Assembly (NCBI GenBank): GCA_039621445.1
Contig: CP154956.1
Coordinates: 77,992,474 to 78,056,473, forward strand
Direction: 5' to 3'
Length of the DNA stretch: 64,000 bases
Source: Euglena gracilis
Taxonomy: Eukaryota; Euglenida; Euglenophyceae; Euglenales
Below the pieces are notes generated by a model. It ran no database searches. It was not told where the DNA came from and saw nothing but the letters and a program-made list of their open reading frames with translations. How positions within the stretch are numbered: position 1 is the first letter of the stretch; every line of letters begins with the position of its first letter. Shown here piece by piece: positions 21,984-33,201 of this stretch. A program made the translations under genes and the position numbers.

Positions 21984-22145
21984 CAGCCAACTCCGGCGAG
22001 GAGGCACTAAGCGGGACCGCCTCACCCAGCGCAGCAAACAATCACACAACAAACTGCCGGCGAGCAAGGCATGGCCTCGCAATGTCTTTGTGCTTCGCCC
22101 CCGGTGTTCCTTCCTCCCTTTTCGGCTTGCCTCGAGGGAGTACGA
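21984..22145 (+). repeat. DIRS A right inverted terminal repeat and outer end
   Basis: cagccaactccggcgaggag through ggcgagcaaggcatggcctc (inverse of the left repeat), followed by the right-specific terminus ending ctcgagggagtacga. Confidence 0.85.
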
Positions 22146-22275
22146 GGCTTCCCGTTGGTGGTGTCCACCCCCCCTCCTGCAACATTTCTTTGGTGAGGGA
22201 ATTCACTCTGTCTGATGTCAAAGGTCCCATCCAAAGACCATAACAAATTATTTCTGTCTCCAACAGTGTGGGCTC
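22146..22275. other. Spacer between DIRS A and DIRS C
   Basis: About 130 bp with no recognised feature. The truncated 3' part of element C begins after it. Confidence 0.4.
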
Positions 22276-22599
22276 TCCAAATAATCATTCAATAAATGCC
22301 AGGGGCTTATGAGTGGGCTGTGTGGCAGATTCAAAATCTCCTCCCACCTTGGGCACTGCAAACCTTTCCTTTGCAAAAAATGAAAACACTTTCCCCCACT
22401 AAACTGATTTTTTGCTGGGTTCTGTCTAGATCCACCCCCCTGTGGAGGGCCAACAGCCTCCAACAAATGATGAGTCTGTTTCTGAGCTCTTTCAATAACT
22501 TTGCAGATATGGTTTTGGAATCTCTGATGCTGTGCTCTAGAACTTAAGTGGGGTTCCAAAAATGGGCATACCTGCAGACATTGGCATTCCATTTTCTTT

Positions 22600-22745
22600 G
22601 CAATGGAGCCAAAAGAGAGGAAAACCTCAATGAACCATACCCTGTAACCTAGTAAAAATGCTGCTGCATATGTATTTCTTGCAGTGTTGAGGCTGTGAAC
22701 TTCAAGATCCAGGATGGCTTCAGCCATCCTGTGGACCGTTCAGTC
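22600..22745 (-). pseudogene. Recombinase N-terminal fragment of DIRS C
   Basis: MAEAILDLEVHSLNTARNTY and AAAFLLGYRVWFIEV align with the start of the element B recombinase (DALIQLFQFSKSEARNAYSA). Catalytic boxes are missing. Confidence 0.5.
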
Positions 22746-22975
22746 CTGCGGGGGCACCCCTTTGTGCAACAATAGGCCCACCAGAGTCCTGAAGGCTGAG
22801 TCATATCTTTTTATGTTGCCCAGATTTTTTATGCATGTGTCGATAGTGGACATCGAAACTTCCTGGGATTGTAATGTTTGCCAGCAACGATGAATCAGGC
22901 CGAATTCCACCTTGGGGGGGGGCATCTCCTCCCCCCAGCAGTTGGTGAAAAGAGGGAGGCCCCTTAAACCTGCCT

Positions 22976-23529
22976 TCAGGCGTTCACCCGCAAAGCCCCT
23001 TGGTGGGGGTATCGACAAATGAACTTGGGATTTTTTTTGTCGCTGTGGGTGAAAAACATGTCAACCTCTGGGGCTATGTCTCTTTTGAAAAGCTGCAGAA
23101 AGTGTTGGAAAATGTGTAGATTTTTGGTGTAATCCCCTGGGTATTTTTTCTCCCTGGTCAGGGAGTCTGCCAATTTTTCCCGGGTGTGAAATCAAACCAC
23201 CTGCAAATTGATTTGCTTTTCTTGACAATGGTACAGAAGTGGTTTTAAGATTGAACTTAGGTAGAGTTTTTTTCCTTCCATTTTGTTAAATAGCTTACAG
23301 CTACCTGGCTATCCACGTGAAGGACAATTGTTTGTTTTGGTCTGGACAAAGCTTTTACTGTTTCCACTGAAGCTCTCAACTCTTTTTGATTGATATGAAG
23401 GACATGAAGGTCCCTGCAGAAATCCAGCACCTTTTGACCTGAATGTCTGTCCAGCCCCCCCCCCCATTGCCAGGTGCTGCTGTCTGAGAATAGTTCCTGA
23501 GAGGCTTGGGATTGAAATGCCCTGTCCAC
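22976..23529 (-). pseudogene. RNase H of DIRS C and downstream remnant
   Basis: LFSDSSTWQWGGGLDRHSGQ, HINQKELRASVETVKALS and VLHVDSQVAVSYLTKWKEK are the DIRS RNase H blocks (DSS, E of KELRA, VDS). The frame stops at 23257. In another frame ADSLTREKKYPGDY and FQHFLQLFKRDIAPEVDMFF continue into the domain that follows RNase H in element B, but the NPPW motif is not recognisable. Confidence 0.75.
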
Positions 23530-23773
23530 ACCTGGCTGTAAAAATTATTTCAATTCCAGAATTTTGATCTTTGGCCCCCTGGTGAATAATCAGGGTGTGG
23601 TCTCAACCCCATTTGGTGTGCAGATCCACCATTTTGCAACGTTGTTCTGTCAGAATCCTGAGAAATGGCATTAAAACTAAATAGCTTCTGACTTGCCCCA
23701 CTATAGAACTGAGTTTTCTGCGACTCATTTTTTGTGCTTTCAGCACCTATCCCAACTCCTTTCTTATGGATTT

Positions 23774-24480
23774 TCATTTTTCCTGAGGGATCTTCAGTTG
23801 GCCCTTTTTCAAGTTGGTCCACTGTCCAAAATGCTTTGTTTCCTGTGTTGGTTCCAGACAGGATTTGGGGAGGTTTAATCTGAAACCTGCGAGTAAGAGA
23901 TCTTCTTTCAATTCTGCCAAATGCTGGGTTGCTGTCTTTTTGCTGGGAGCTAACGGCAAAATGTCGTCCAGGTAGATGAGAACTACTTTTCCTTCCATTC
24001 TCCATTTTCTTTCCCAGATTCTCATGGGAGTCATAAATGTTTGTAGCAGGCTGCTTATACCAAAGCCTGCAGCTTGAAACTGCCAAGTTCCCTCCTCCAC
24101 TTGCATGCAAACATGTTTTTCTAGGCTTTTGTGCAGCTTCAAGTGAATATAAGCATCTTTCAGATCACAGAACCAACCTTTTCTTAAGTACGTGAAGATG
24201 TTTCCCATGTTTTCCAGTCTGAACTTTTGCGGGTTGAAATGGAGATTTAACTGTCGACAATCCGAAATCAGTCTTTCCTTTGTCTTTTCCCCATCCTTTT
24301 GGAAATAATGAAAAAAGGGACAAAATTTTTTGCCTCCTCTTGGGGATTTGCCTTTTTTCCCCTGCACATTCGTATTCTCTCAGAATATTCTGGGCAGTCA
24401 TTATTTCTTGGGGGGTTTTGAAGGGAAATCTCAAGGTCATCTGAGGGGCAATCTGCCATAACCCCCTCTCTTATCAGGTT
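23774..24480 (-). pseudogene. Reverse transcriptase of DIRS C
   Basis: Upstream frame 24975-24268 carries LLNLIREGVMADCPSDDLEI and NFVPFFIISK. A frameshift near 24300 leads to frame 24367-23774 with RLISDCRQLN, GWFCDLKDAYIHLKLHKSL (first catalytic Asp), FGISSLLQTFMTPM, VVLIYLDDILPLAPS (YLDD catalytic pair) and GFRLNLPKSCLEPTQ. These are canonical DIRS RT blocks in order. Confidence 0.85.
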
Positions 24481-25735
24481 TAATAACCTCTCTGCTGGCT
24501 CCTGCTTTGACCCAGTGGGGAATGCTGGCAAGGGGGCACCCCTGGGTTTAATGTGTCTGGGGATTCCACAGGCCCCATCACTTGGGTCCTTCCCCCTGGC
24601 TGCCACATCACTGGGGCTACAGCTGGCCCTGCCATAGGGCTTCCCAAAGACAGGCTTTCCCCCTGTTTTTGAATGATGGGGGAAGGTCTGTGTCTGCAGT
24701 GGGAAGGTACATATAAGGCTAGGGGATCTGTGCCGATTACCTTCTGGGTGGGCCCTGTCTGAGCCAATCTTGGGCCTCCCCCCCATGGGCTGATGTGGTG
24801 TGGATGCTCTTGAATGTGGTGGCCTCCATTGGCCTTCAGGGCCATCTGGCCTGCCTGGCCTCCATTGGCATTCTTTCCATGACTTCTCCGGTGTCTTCTC
24901 TGTCCCTTTTGATTCCCCAGATAAGCCACCTTGGCGTGATTTTCTTGAGAGACTTGGTGCCAGTTGTCTTGGCATTGGCTTGTTGCCTCATGGGGTTTTG
25001 TGTTTGATGGTGCTGGGGGGAAAGTTGGACATACCTTTCCCCAATGGGATCTTTCCAGGCTGGGATACTGGCTGCCATAGCCCTGCACCTGGGCCCCGGC
25101 TCTCTTGAATGATGGCTGCCATAGCATTGAATCTGGGCCCAGGCCCTGTTGAATGATGGCTGCCATAGCCCTGTCGAAATGGGTCTCCTTGATTCTGACT
25201 TGAACCCCTTATTTTTCTGATATTTCTTGAAAGGCTGCCATAGCCCTTGCTTTGTCCCCTGGAAGGGGGGGAACAGAGAAAATGAGGGTGAGTCCATTCG
25301 ACCTGTGCTGGTACTCCCCTGTTGTGTTATCGTCTTCCTGACCACAATTGTCTATGGTCCATGGCCATTACCATGTTCCAGCGGGTGATTGTAAATTCTT
25401 CGATGTAGTGGGGGGAGGGGTTGCGACGGCCACGGACTGATGTGCCGCTGCCACCGCTCCAGCTTCTCCAGCTTCTGTGCTTCTGTGTCTCCACCTTCTG
25501 CAGCTTCAGCTGCTCACTTGGAAGTTTTATAAAATTCATCTTGGCAATCTGAATTTCTTGGAAGTTCATTCTTCATGGAAGTCCACCATTTGATTTTTGT
25601 CGTCGTAATTGAAACGCTTCTGGGAAAAATTCTAGTTGAACTCGAAGAGTTGAACTTCTCCTCCTTGAAGTCGGAGGTCCGAAAAAAGTTTGGTCCACCG
25701 GTTGATGACAGTGATGGTGTTCGTGAACGCAATAC
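24480..25735 (-). pseudogene. Gag region of DIRS C
   Basis: Low-complexity Gln/Gly/Pro-rich frames (25166-24480 and 24975-24268) resemble in composition and position the gag tail of element B. Near 25180-25060 the phrase atggctgccatagc recurs several times on the minus strand, a degenerate tandem repeat. Upstream frames to 25735 are short and broken. Confidence 0.5.
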
Positions 25736-25799
25736 TCCTCGTAAATAATTCTAGTTGAACTCGTAACAGTGAAAATATTTCTCCTCTAAGGGCATAATA

Positions 25800-26050
25800 A
25801 GGAATCTGCAAACTCCGACAACAAAAAGCAGTAAGAAGCACCGCCGCGAGCACCAACCACGCTGGAACAGAACAGCCGGCAAGGAAAGCAGGACCTCACC
25901 ATCTCGCAGTGCGGAGCCCAAATGGTCGGTGCGGTGCGTCTGGATCTTTGGGCGAGGCCGCGGCGCAGTGATTGTTTTGATGCGCTGGGTTAGGAGTCTT
26001 CGCTTAGTGACTCTTTCGCCGGAGTTGGCTGATTCCTATTTGCCCTTCGA
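25800..26050. repeat. Head-to-head DIRS terminal repeats (C and D)
   Basis: 25800-25930 carries the reverse complement of a DIRS left end (cagccggcaagg, then cagtgcggagccc). 25960-26055 carries a DIRS left-end inner part in plus orientation (gatgcgctgggttaggag, cgccggagttggctgattcc, cccttcgacacccaga). Two elements therefore meet by their 5' ends. Confidence 0.65.
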
Positions 26051-26337
26051 CACCCAGAACGAAGGAACCACTCAACATTTCGTCAAGTTTGGGAAGAAAT
26101 ACCTATTGGAGAAGGTTCTCTTCCTCACGGCAAGGTTAACATACTCCCAGGTTGTGAACAGCACCTACACCAGGACGTTTATTTAAAGGTGTGGTCAAAA
26201 AGTTCACAGTGGTGATTTGGTCCAACAATTGTTATTCTCACTTTGGAATTGGTGCAGTGGTGTACCTGCTGTTCCCCTCGCTGTCCAGAACAAGTTTTTG
26301 GTGGAGACAATCTCTTCATCATTGAGTTAAATGACCC

Positions 26338-26827
26338 ATGAAAGATAACAAGCAACAGCTGGACAACACCGTGTCCAAGAAGATACCACTGGAGAATCTG
26401 TCGGTGCGGCCTCCGTCTGGCAAACCGTGGCTTTCCCCAAAAGAAAATTTCCTGTTCAGAAATTTACTCACCAGAAAGGGGCGGCCACAGCCATTGGCAG
26501 TTGGTGGCCAGGAAACCAAAGACAAAACAACGATCAAACCCATTCTACCAGAATTTTGGTCCAGTCCCCCACAAGAAGCAACAATTGAGGCCCCAAGGTG
26601 GACATCCACCAAATTCCCCAGCAATCCAAAGCCCCTGTACGGGCAGATGGAATGTGGGCCAAGGGAGAAAAAATCGACCAAGCCTTGAAGGCCAGTTCTG
26701 CAAGCACATACCCACTGGACGGGGCAAAAGACGTCTGCCTAAGACCCTTAAAATTTTTCTCCCCTTATCAACCCCTCCAAGGGGAAAGGTGGTCCCACAG
26801 TGGCCCCCGAAGACTTCCAATGCAGCT
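26338..26827 (+). pseudogene. Gag fragment of DIRS D
   Basis: Frames 26338-26688 and 26501-26830 are open but broken relative to each other. DNA-level similarity to element B gag is clearer than any protein motif. It ends at the LTR insertion. Confidence 0.5.
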
Positions 26828-27115
26828 TGAGAGCGCGGGCCAGATTTGAGATTTATTTTGGTAAGAGATGCCAGCAGAAATTAGGCATTGCCTCACAGAG
26901 ATTTTGTGGAATTACATTTTTCACAGGCAAGCTGGCAAACAGTGTACAAGTTTGCGTGGGACTCTGAACTGGATTCAAAGTATCAAGTCTTGTCTTCTGG
27001 GGTGCTGTGTGGGGAAGTTTGGGAAGAAGACCCCTGAAGGCTGAAAAGTTGGAATTGGCCAGAAGTCTGATGTGGTGAAATTATCTGGACACACTGGACC
27101 ATCCACCAACTTGCA
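26828..27115 (+). repeat. Left LTR of the 1666-bp element
   Basis: TGAGAGCGCGGGCCAG ... CACCAACTTGCA, 288 bp. Confidence 0.9.
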
Positions 27116-28205
27116 CAAACTTGTATGAGATTTGCAGTGCAGAAAAGCCCCGTACAAACGTACCTGTGGAGCCGGGGACACTCAGAAGTGAAAAGGCATG
27201 GAAGTTGCAGGCCAGCTCAGCAGCAGAAGGGGGACAAGGCAGAGGAAGGCATCAGTTGGCACACAGTGAGATGCTGTGTTGGGCCACCATGATCAACTCT
27301 CCAGATCAAGCTAGCAGCGGGTGATCCTGGAGTTGGTGCTGCTGTGGATCTTGGTTGGAGCCTGGGCTGAAGGACAGACGAATGTCAATCAGAGCCCGCC
27401 ATCATCATCAATAATCTTAATCTCCAAAATGTCTGTCAAGATGTCATTTCAGGGTCAAGTTGAAGTCAAGTTGTCAAGTTCAATTTCAAGATCCCAAGGA
27501 ATCTGTGGTGGAAGAAAGTTGTCATGTCAAGATTTCAATTTCCCAAGGTGAATCTGTGAAGGAGTTCTGTCATCATTTCCAAGATTCCAAGTTCCCAAGG
27601 TCAATCTGTGGAGGATCCAAGGTGTGATGTCCAAGATTTCAAGTTCCCAAGTTCAAGATGTCAAGTTTCAATGTCATTGGTCAAGTTCCCCCTGGAGATT
27701 TCGGCGCGAGGAGCCTGACCTCGTAAAAAACAGTGATCGGGGTTGTGCAACAGCCCTACAAATGCACATCTGGTGACCATCTTCGAGTTCGTCTACCTGT
27801 TGCTGCTGTGATGGCTGTGGTGTGTGCCGCCTCCCTGTTCGGTGCTGGGCCGCTTCAAGGGGGCTCTGCTCCGGTTTGGCTCGGCGGGGGTCGCCGAAGC
27901 CCCGGCTGGACCCCATGGGGGGTCATGTTGTACGGGGTAGGTCGTACGACATGGCTCTCTAAGGTGGAAAGGCTGGGGTGGAGGTAGGCGGGCCCCACAT
28001 GGTATTTATCTGTGGATTTGGACATGTTTACGATTATCGGTGGATTCGAAGATTTGGCAATTTAAATTCGAGAACCGCCATTCGTCACTCTTCCATGTCG
28101 CTGCTGCGTGTGAGTGTGTTGTGTGTTGAATTTTTATATCCGGCCCGCTCATTTTTTTACTTCCGTTTTGGACAATTGCCTGAAAATTGTTTTTGGGAAG
28201 GGGGG
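27116..28205 (+). other. Internal region of the non-autonomous LTR element
   Basis: It has no long conserved frame. 27410-27690 is a degenerate array of caagttc/ccaag-type words (for example tcaagatttcaagttcccaa at about 27632), giving a simple-sequence appearance. The rest is unassigned. Confidence 0.6.
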
Positions 28206-28493
28206 TGAGAGCGCGGGCCAGATTTGAGATTTATTTTGGTAAGAGATGCCAGCAGAAATTAGGCATTGCCTCACAGAGATTTTGGGGAATCACATTTTTC
28301 ACAGGCAAGCTGGCAAACAGTGTACAAGTTTGCGTGGGACTCTGAACTGGATTCAAAGTATCAAGTCTTGTCTTCTGGGGTGCTGTGCGGGGAAGTTTGG
28401 GAAGAAGACCCCTGAAGGCTGAAAAGTTGGAATTGGCCAGAAGTCTGATGTGGTGAAATTATCTGGACACACTGGACCATCCACCAACTTGCA
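28206..28493 (+). repeat. Right LTR of the 1666-bp element
   Basis: 288 bp, near-identical to 26828-27115. Confidence 0.9.
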
Positions 28494-28779
28494 AGCTGGA
28501 GACCCACATCAAATCAAGCTAAAGGCGAAGAAAAGCCATGTCAATGGGGCCAAGGCCATTACGGCCAAAGATTTCATTCCACTGGGGGCATCACTTTACA
28601 GGCCCTGGGGGCCAGAAGCTAACCAGATGCAGCCCAATAGGGCATTAATACATTTCCCAGCCCCAAGAAGACCCCCCAAAGGGACCCACAGAGTCCATTT
28701 GCTTGGACAAGGGGGTACACACCTTGTGGAGGAAGTGTTGCCGGCGGCCCCTGGGGTGCGGCGCCAGGCGTGACAAAAC

Positions 28780-29884
28780 ACAAGAAAAGAACATCCGCGG
28801 AATGTTCAATACAGGGCTTATATATGACCTCCGCTCAGTAGTCCGGTTCAAGCCTGAACACTTCAACTCCGAATGGCAGCCAATGCTTGTGTTTGAATTG
28901 GAAGAATTACTGGAAACTGTTTGTACCCAGAAACTGAAGTGTTTAATGGACTACTGGCAGGAGGATTAATGTCAGTTTGACAGATCCATAAGAGACAGGC
29001 CACTCAGAAGTGAAGGGGGTAACAAATTGGAGCAGATGGAGCGTCCGAATTCCTGAAGAAGGACGGAGATCTGCCTTGACAGTGCGGAGGGGCCAAGCAC
29101 CAGATGAAGAAAGAAGTCCAGCTCAAAGCTATGATGTTTCAGCGGAAGAACTGGAAGAATCATTGCAGCCATTTGAGAGGAGAAATGTGTTGATGGAGGC
29201 AAGACAAGAGCCAGAAGAAGAGGTGTATTATGAGGTGGATGAACCAGGGACGCAACCCAGACGAATAGGAAGCAGAAAAAGGATAAAGAGACAATATATC
29301 TCGGAAGAGTATGCCGTGCGCTGGGAATTCATTGACCAGATCCTGGACAAGTTCAACATCCAGCGAGAAGGGGTGCAAGAGGCCTTTGCATCGTGGGTCA
29401 ACTCAAGATTCCCCAACTTCTGGACCAATGAAATAATGTGTTCTCCAGAAGATGGACAACAGAAAGGATATGAGCCAACTCACCATTGACCTTCATGAAT
29501 CAAGTAATCCTCAAGATCGTCTCGGACCAGGTGCAGGAGATGGTGCTGATTTCACCAGAATGGCGCACTACAACATGGCGGCTTGTGCTGCAGAAGATGA
29601 CGGTCAAGCTTACCATTTTCGAGGACGGAACCCTTTTTTTCGAAATCTAGGACCATCAGACGGGCCGGGTGCATCCGACTTGGCCATTGCGTTGGCCAGT
29701 CTGGGCATGCTTGGTCCGGTACCAAAGATTCCAGGAGGAGACCCTCAAGGACATGGAACCGGGAGATGAAGGAGCAACGTCCAGTGCCCGCAGGAGAAGT
29801 CAACATGAACGTGAACTCTCCGAGGCGAAGAAGAGGAGATATTGTCGGCAGCGATATCAGCGGTTCACGAAGACGTGGGAATAA
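28780..29884 (+). CDS. Coding-like stretch of unknown function, broken or spliced
   Basis: Several plus-strand frames look protein-like in series. 28802-28969 contains SVVRFKPEHFNSEWQPMLVF and LEELLETVCTQKLK. 29010-29489 contains an acidic/basic stretch and EEYAVRWEFIDQILDKFNIQ then FASWVNSRFPNFW. The frame from 29495 contains SDQVQEMVLISPEWRTTTWR and KMTVKLTIFEDG. 29730-29884 ends with ELSEAKKRRYCRQRYQRFTK. The frames do not join without indels or introns. It could be a decayed gag of another element or a host gene with introns. I recognise no domain. Confidence 0.35.
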
Positions 29885-30039
29885 GGCGGTGTAAACCGAA
29901 TGTTGCCTGCCCTCCCTTCCCCCCGTCTAAGCACCCTCCTCTGTGAGATCAGTGTCCAAGAACCTGATGCCATTATCCCAACCACCAATCAGCAGGTCAC
30001 AGCATTCATCCCAAAATGTCTATGGGATGCAAAACGGTC
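29885..30039. other. Spacer
   Basis: No feature seen between the coding-like stretch and the minus-strand DIRS relic. Confidence 0.4.
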
Positions 30040-31200
30040 ATCAACCCAGCCCATAACCCAGTCTTTTATATCTTTTACTTCCTCCTTTATGAGATGACCT
30101 CCAAGGGTCCAGGGAGTTCTCCACCAGAAAATTGGAGAGCATTGTTGTGAAAGCCCTTGAAATGGGCAGGGCCAGCAGATGTGCCCTGATTTTTCCTAAA
30201 ATGTCAGCTACCTGCATTTTTGACATGATTTCTTTTGTAATGAACTTTCCTAGTTCTTTTCTTTCCTAGTTCTTTTCTGTCTTTTGGGTGGAGAGTTGCA
30301 TCTTTCCTCCCTGAAAGTTGATGAGAAACCCAAAATGGAGAACCAATTGGCTGGGCTGCAGCAGACTTTTCTTGACATTGACTTTGAACCCACTGGCCAT
30401 TAAATCCTCCACCACCAGGTTGAGGTGTTTTTTTTTAGGGTGGCTGGGCTGGGGGCTGTTATGAGTATGTCGTCTAGATACACCTACACCTGAATTCCCC
30501 TTTTACGCCATCCATTGTTCAAATGGACCCGTTAGGACCCATGAGAAACATGTGGCATGATGTTTATTCCAAAGGACCCACCCTGTGCCTTTGACAAGGC
30601 TGTAAGGTGTCGTGCAGGGGAACATGACAATAGGCGTCTTTTAAATCGATTTTTGCCACCCACTGACCCTTTTGGAGAAGGGGGTAAAAGGCATGCATGT
30701 GATCCAGTGTAAACTTTTATACCTGGAAGAATGCACTTATTTCCCTGCAATTTGAAAAAAAGCCACCATTTTGTTTCCCCTGACTGTTCCTCTTTTGAAA
30801 TGAGGAACCAAGGAACAGATGGGCTGTGCCCTGTGCTTCCACCCCAGGTGTTTGATAATCTTCCAAAATCTTTTGGGCTTGCTCCGAATTTGATCCCTGT
30901 CTGCCTGTCACAGACAGTGCCACTGGGGGGTGTTCCCCTCCCTGGAACAACTTGACATGGTGTGGGCTGGCATGTTTTTCCCACCAGGGTAGGCAGAGCC
31001 TCAATCTCTGGGGCAGGGGTGTGTACCCCCAGGCCACCTCTGCCAGATGCACCCTTTCCTCCACTGGAACGATGGGGGGGAGTGCATGTCTGCTGTGAGT
31101 GCACAGAGTTGGGATCCCTTTGGTCTGTGTGGTTGGCCAGGCCACTGTGGGTCCTGCATTTTGGGTCCTGTTGCAGCCCACCGTGGGTGGGTTTCTGAGG
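30040..31200 (-). pseudogene. Decayed DIRS reverse transcriptase (relic E)
   Basis: In minus-strand order across three frames: PSVPWFLISKEEQSGETKWW (31104-30532 frame), WVAKID-type block near 30650, GINIMPHVSHGS near 30550, an SGFKVNVKKS-type block near 30390, and MSKMQVADILGKIRAHLLAL then PISRAFTTMLSNFLV (30226-30041), which aligns with MSKRQLAAILGQIRCNLMAL of element B. The YLDD region near 30480 is at the DNA level only. Many indels. RNase H and recombinase are absent. Confidence 0.75.
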
Positions 31201-31271
31201 TTTACTCCTTCACTGAGGCTGCTGAGACAGCTGGGCAGGGCTTACCTCTGCCTTTTCCTTTTCCTCCTTTC

Positions 31272-31691
31272 TTACAGCCTCCTTTGCCATTTCAATCTCC
31301 TCCAAAGCTTGGCCATCCTCCGTTTCCTTTTCCTTACTTCTTGAACTTGAATCCTCCACCTGGGGAAAGTAAAATACACGACATTCCCTGCTGGGAGGCT
31401 TTCTTTCTTTTGTTCTTCCACCGACCACCTGTCCAGTTCCAACAACAAGTAGAAGAACGGCTGGCTCATCACCACCTCGTCAGCTTGTACCCCTTCAAGG
31501 GTCAATGCATACATCATCAGCAAATTCAACATTCTTTGTTGGCTGCTCCAAAGCAGCTTGTCCACCTTGCAGCCTGTGTTTTGTCTGTGGTTGTTCACCT
31601 CTGGTCGCTGCTTCAGCCCCTCGAATTTGGGCAGCCCTTCAAAAAGTGAACGGATATCCAAACTCAAGGAGCTCTCTTTTTGGCGGAGCAA
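31272..31691 (-). pseudogene. DIRS gag-like fragment (relic E, copy B)
   Basis: A 139-aa minus frame upstream of relic E RT. It holds KVDKLLWSSQQRMLNLL, ADEVVMSQPFFYLLLELDRW and a basic Arg/Lys tail. It crosses the start of the segment shared with copy A, so the duplicated block probably includes at least part of relic E to the left of the window in copy A. Confidence 0.4.
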
Positions 31692-31999
31692 GACCTTGTT
31701 GTGAGTGAGTCGGGTGCTTAGCGCCCCAAATTAGGCATTACGCAAACAGCTTCCCAGATCATGGATCTGAATTTTCTCACAGTGATTCCTTGTTCATTTT
31801 TGCAGTGGCAAGCGAAATGCACTTACTGTTTTCTGGGCTTTGTACTGTGATCTGGACCTGGAACTTCCAAAGGAATTCCCGAGATTTGATTTTGTGCCAC
31901 GCTGGGAAATGTGCAGGGTGGTCATTGCAAAGCTGGAAGGAAGAAAGGCTGCCTGGCTCAGGGGTGCGCAAGGGATTACCCAGAAAGAAGTAGACCTCA
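31681..31999. repeat. TRIM-like direct repeat, left unit (copy B)
   Basis: Counterpart of 313-631. Confidence 0.55.
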
Positions 32000-32366
32000 G
32001 ATATACCAGAAGCCCTGTACAAAAATTTCTCGCCACGAATGGGAAGATGGGGCAGATGCCCAGCATGGGCATTCTGGGAATTCAAATTTGGAAGATGTGT
32101 CATTCACAGATCTGTCATGGAGACCTGAGGTCATTGAAAGAGTCAAGATTGATGGGAAGATTCTGCAAGACAAAGGCACAGTCAGCAAACAAAGGGTCCA
32201 GATTGAAGGAGAGAAGTTGGAAGTTACAAGGTCTAAGAACAGGTCACAGAGTGAGAAGAAGCAGCCAAGCTGTAAGAGTGTGAAGGTTCAAGCTCAAGTT
32301 ACAATGAGCAAACTGTGGACATGGGACGGACAAGGAAGTAAAATGCCACTGAGAGGAGATGGATGA
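31911..32366 (+). CDS. Unrecognised 151-aa ORF (copy B)
   Basis: Same frame and length as 543-998, with about ten amino-acid differences and no stop. Open-frame conservation in both copies is the only support for coding. Confidence 0.3.
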   Translation: MQGGHCKAGRKKGCLAQGCARDYPERSRPQIYQKPCTKISRHEWEDGADAQHGHSGNSNLEDVSFTDLSWRPEVIERVKIDGKILQDKGTVSKQRVQIEGEKLEVTRSKNRSQSEKKQPSCKSVKVQAQVTMSKLWTWDGQGSKMPLRGDG

Positions 32367-32479
32367 GAAGGAGGGGATTGGCAGAGTTCCAGAAGACTGC
32401 AGAAGAGGTTCTGCCTTAGTGTGGCATGTTACCCCAAGGCTGGGACGTTACCTGTGCCGAAGTGTTCTTGGGTGCCTTT

Positions 32480-32794
32480 TGGCGGAGCAGGACCTTGTTG
32501 TGAGTGAGTCGGGTGCTTAGCGCCCCAAATTAGGCATTACGCAAACAGTTACCCAGATCACAGATCTGTTTTTTCTCACAGTGATTCCTTGTTCATTTTT
32601 GCAGTGGCAAGCGAAATGTACTGTTTGCTGGGCTGTGTACTGTGTTCTGGACCTGGAACTTCCAAAGGAATTCCCAATATTTGATTTTGTGCCATGCTGG
32701 GAAATGTGCAGGGTGGTCATTGCAAAGCCGGAAGGAAGAAAGGCTGCCTGGCCCAGGGGTGCGCAAGGGATTACCCAGAAAGAAGTAGACCTCA
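32480..32794. repeat. TRIM-like direct repeat, right unit (copy B)
   Basis: Counterpart of 1112-1426. Confidence 0.55.
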
Positions 32795-33201
32795 GATGAA
32801 TTCTCCAGGTCCGTCGGCAGGCTCTGGCGGGCCTATACGGGTAGCGGGGTCGGGCTCACAATGTATTTGTGCTCCGCCCTCGGTGTCCCTTCCTCCCTTG
32901 TCTGTTTTACTCGAAGGAAAACGACTGCAGGGGCTCTTCTTCTTCTTCCTCCTCGTCCTTGGCCGTCCTGTCGTCCCCGCGGCCGTTCGCGTCCAACGTC
33001 ATCTCTGCACCGCCAGGTTCTGTAGCTTCGGCGGGGAACGTCTTCATCCCCGCTGCGGAGCGCAAGGTCATACAGAGCTTGGAGGCCACCGAGGCTTGCT
33101 TGTCGGACGGCTCAAACAACGACCCCATGTCGACCTGGCACGCGAGGGCGAGCGATAAGAGCCATGTTTCCTTAAACGGTTTTGCGAGTCAGCCACCATC
33201 G

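Larger units (their letters stand above)
22276..25935 (-). mobile_element. DIRS-type element C, minus strand, 3'-truncated
   Basis: Minus-strand order: left terminal repeat (about 25935-25800), gag region (about 25735-24500), RT (24480-23780), RNase H (23529-23257), a remnant of the post-RNase H domain (23173-22976) and a recombinase N-terminus (22740-22600). The recombinase catalytic half, internal complementary region and right end are absent. The RT is clearly diverged from element B, so this is a separate DIRS subfamily. Confidence 0.8.
26828..28493 (+). mobile_element. Non-autonomous LTR element (TRIM/LARD-like), 1666 bp
   Basis: Two 288-bp direct repeats with TG...CA ends (26828-27115 and 28206-28493), differing at only about three positions, bound about 1.09 kb without gag or pol motifs. 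A 4-bp target duplication AGCT flanks it (26824-26827 and 28494-28497). The purine run GGGAAGGGGGG (28195-28205) directly precedes the right repeat and is the expected polypurine tract. Removing the insert restores alignment of the flanks with DIRS B gag (gagctggagacc). A primer binding site is not obvious. Confidence 0.9.
25936..28770 (+). mobile_element. DIRS-type element D, 5' part only
   Basis: After the left-end piece, the DNA aligns with the gag region of element B (for example ggcaaaccgtggc near 26419 and cccctccaaggggaaagg near 26769, then agctggagaccc across the TRIM insertion). No RT, RNase H or recombinase follows; similarity fades by about 28770. It is interrupted by the LTR element at 26828-28493. 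Confidence 0.65.
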
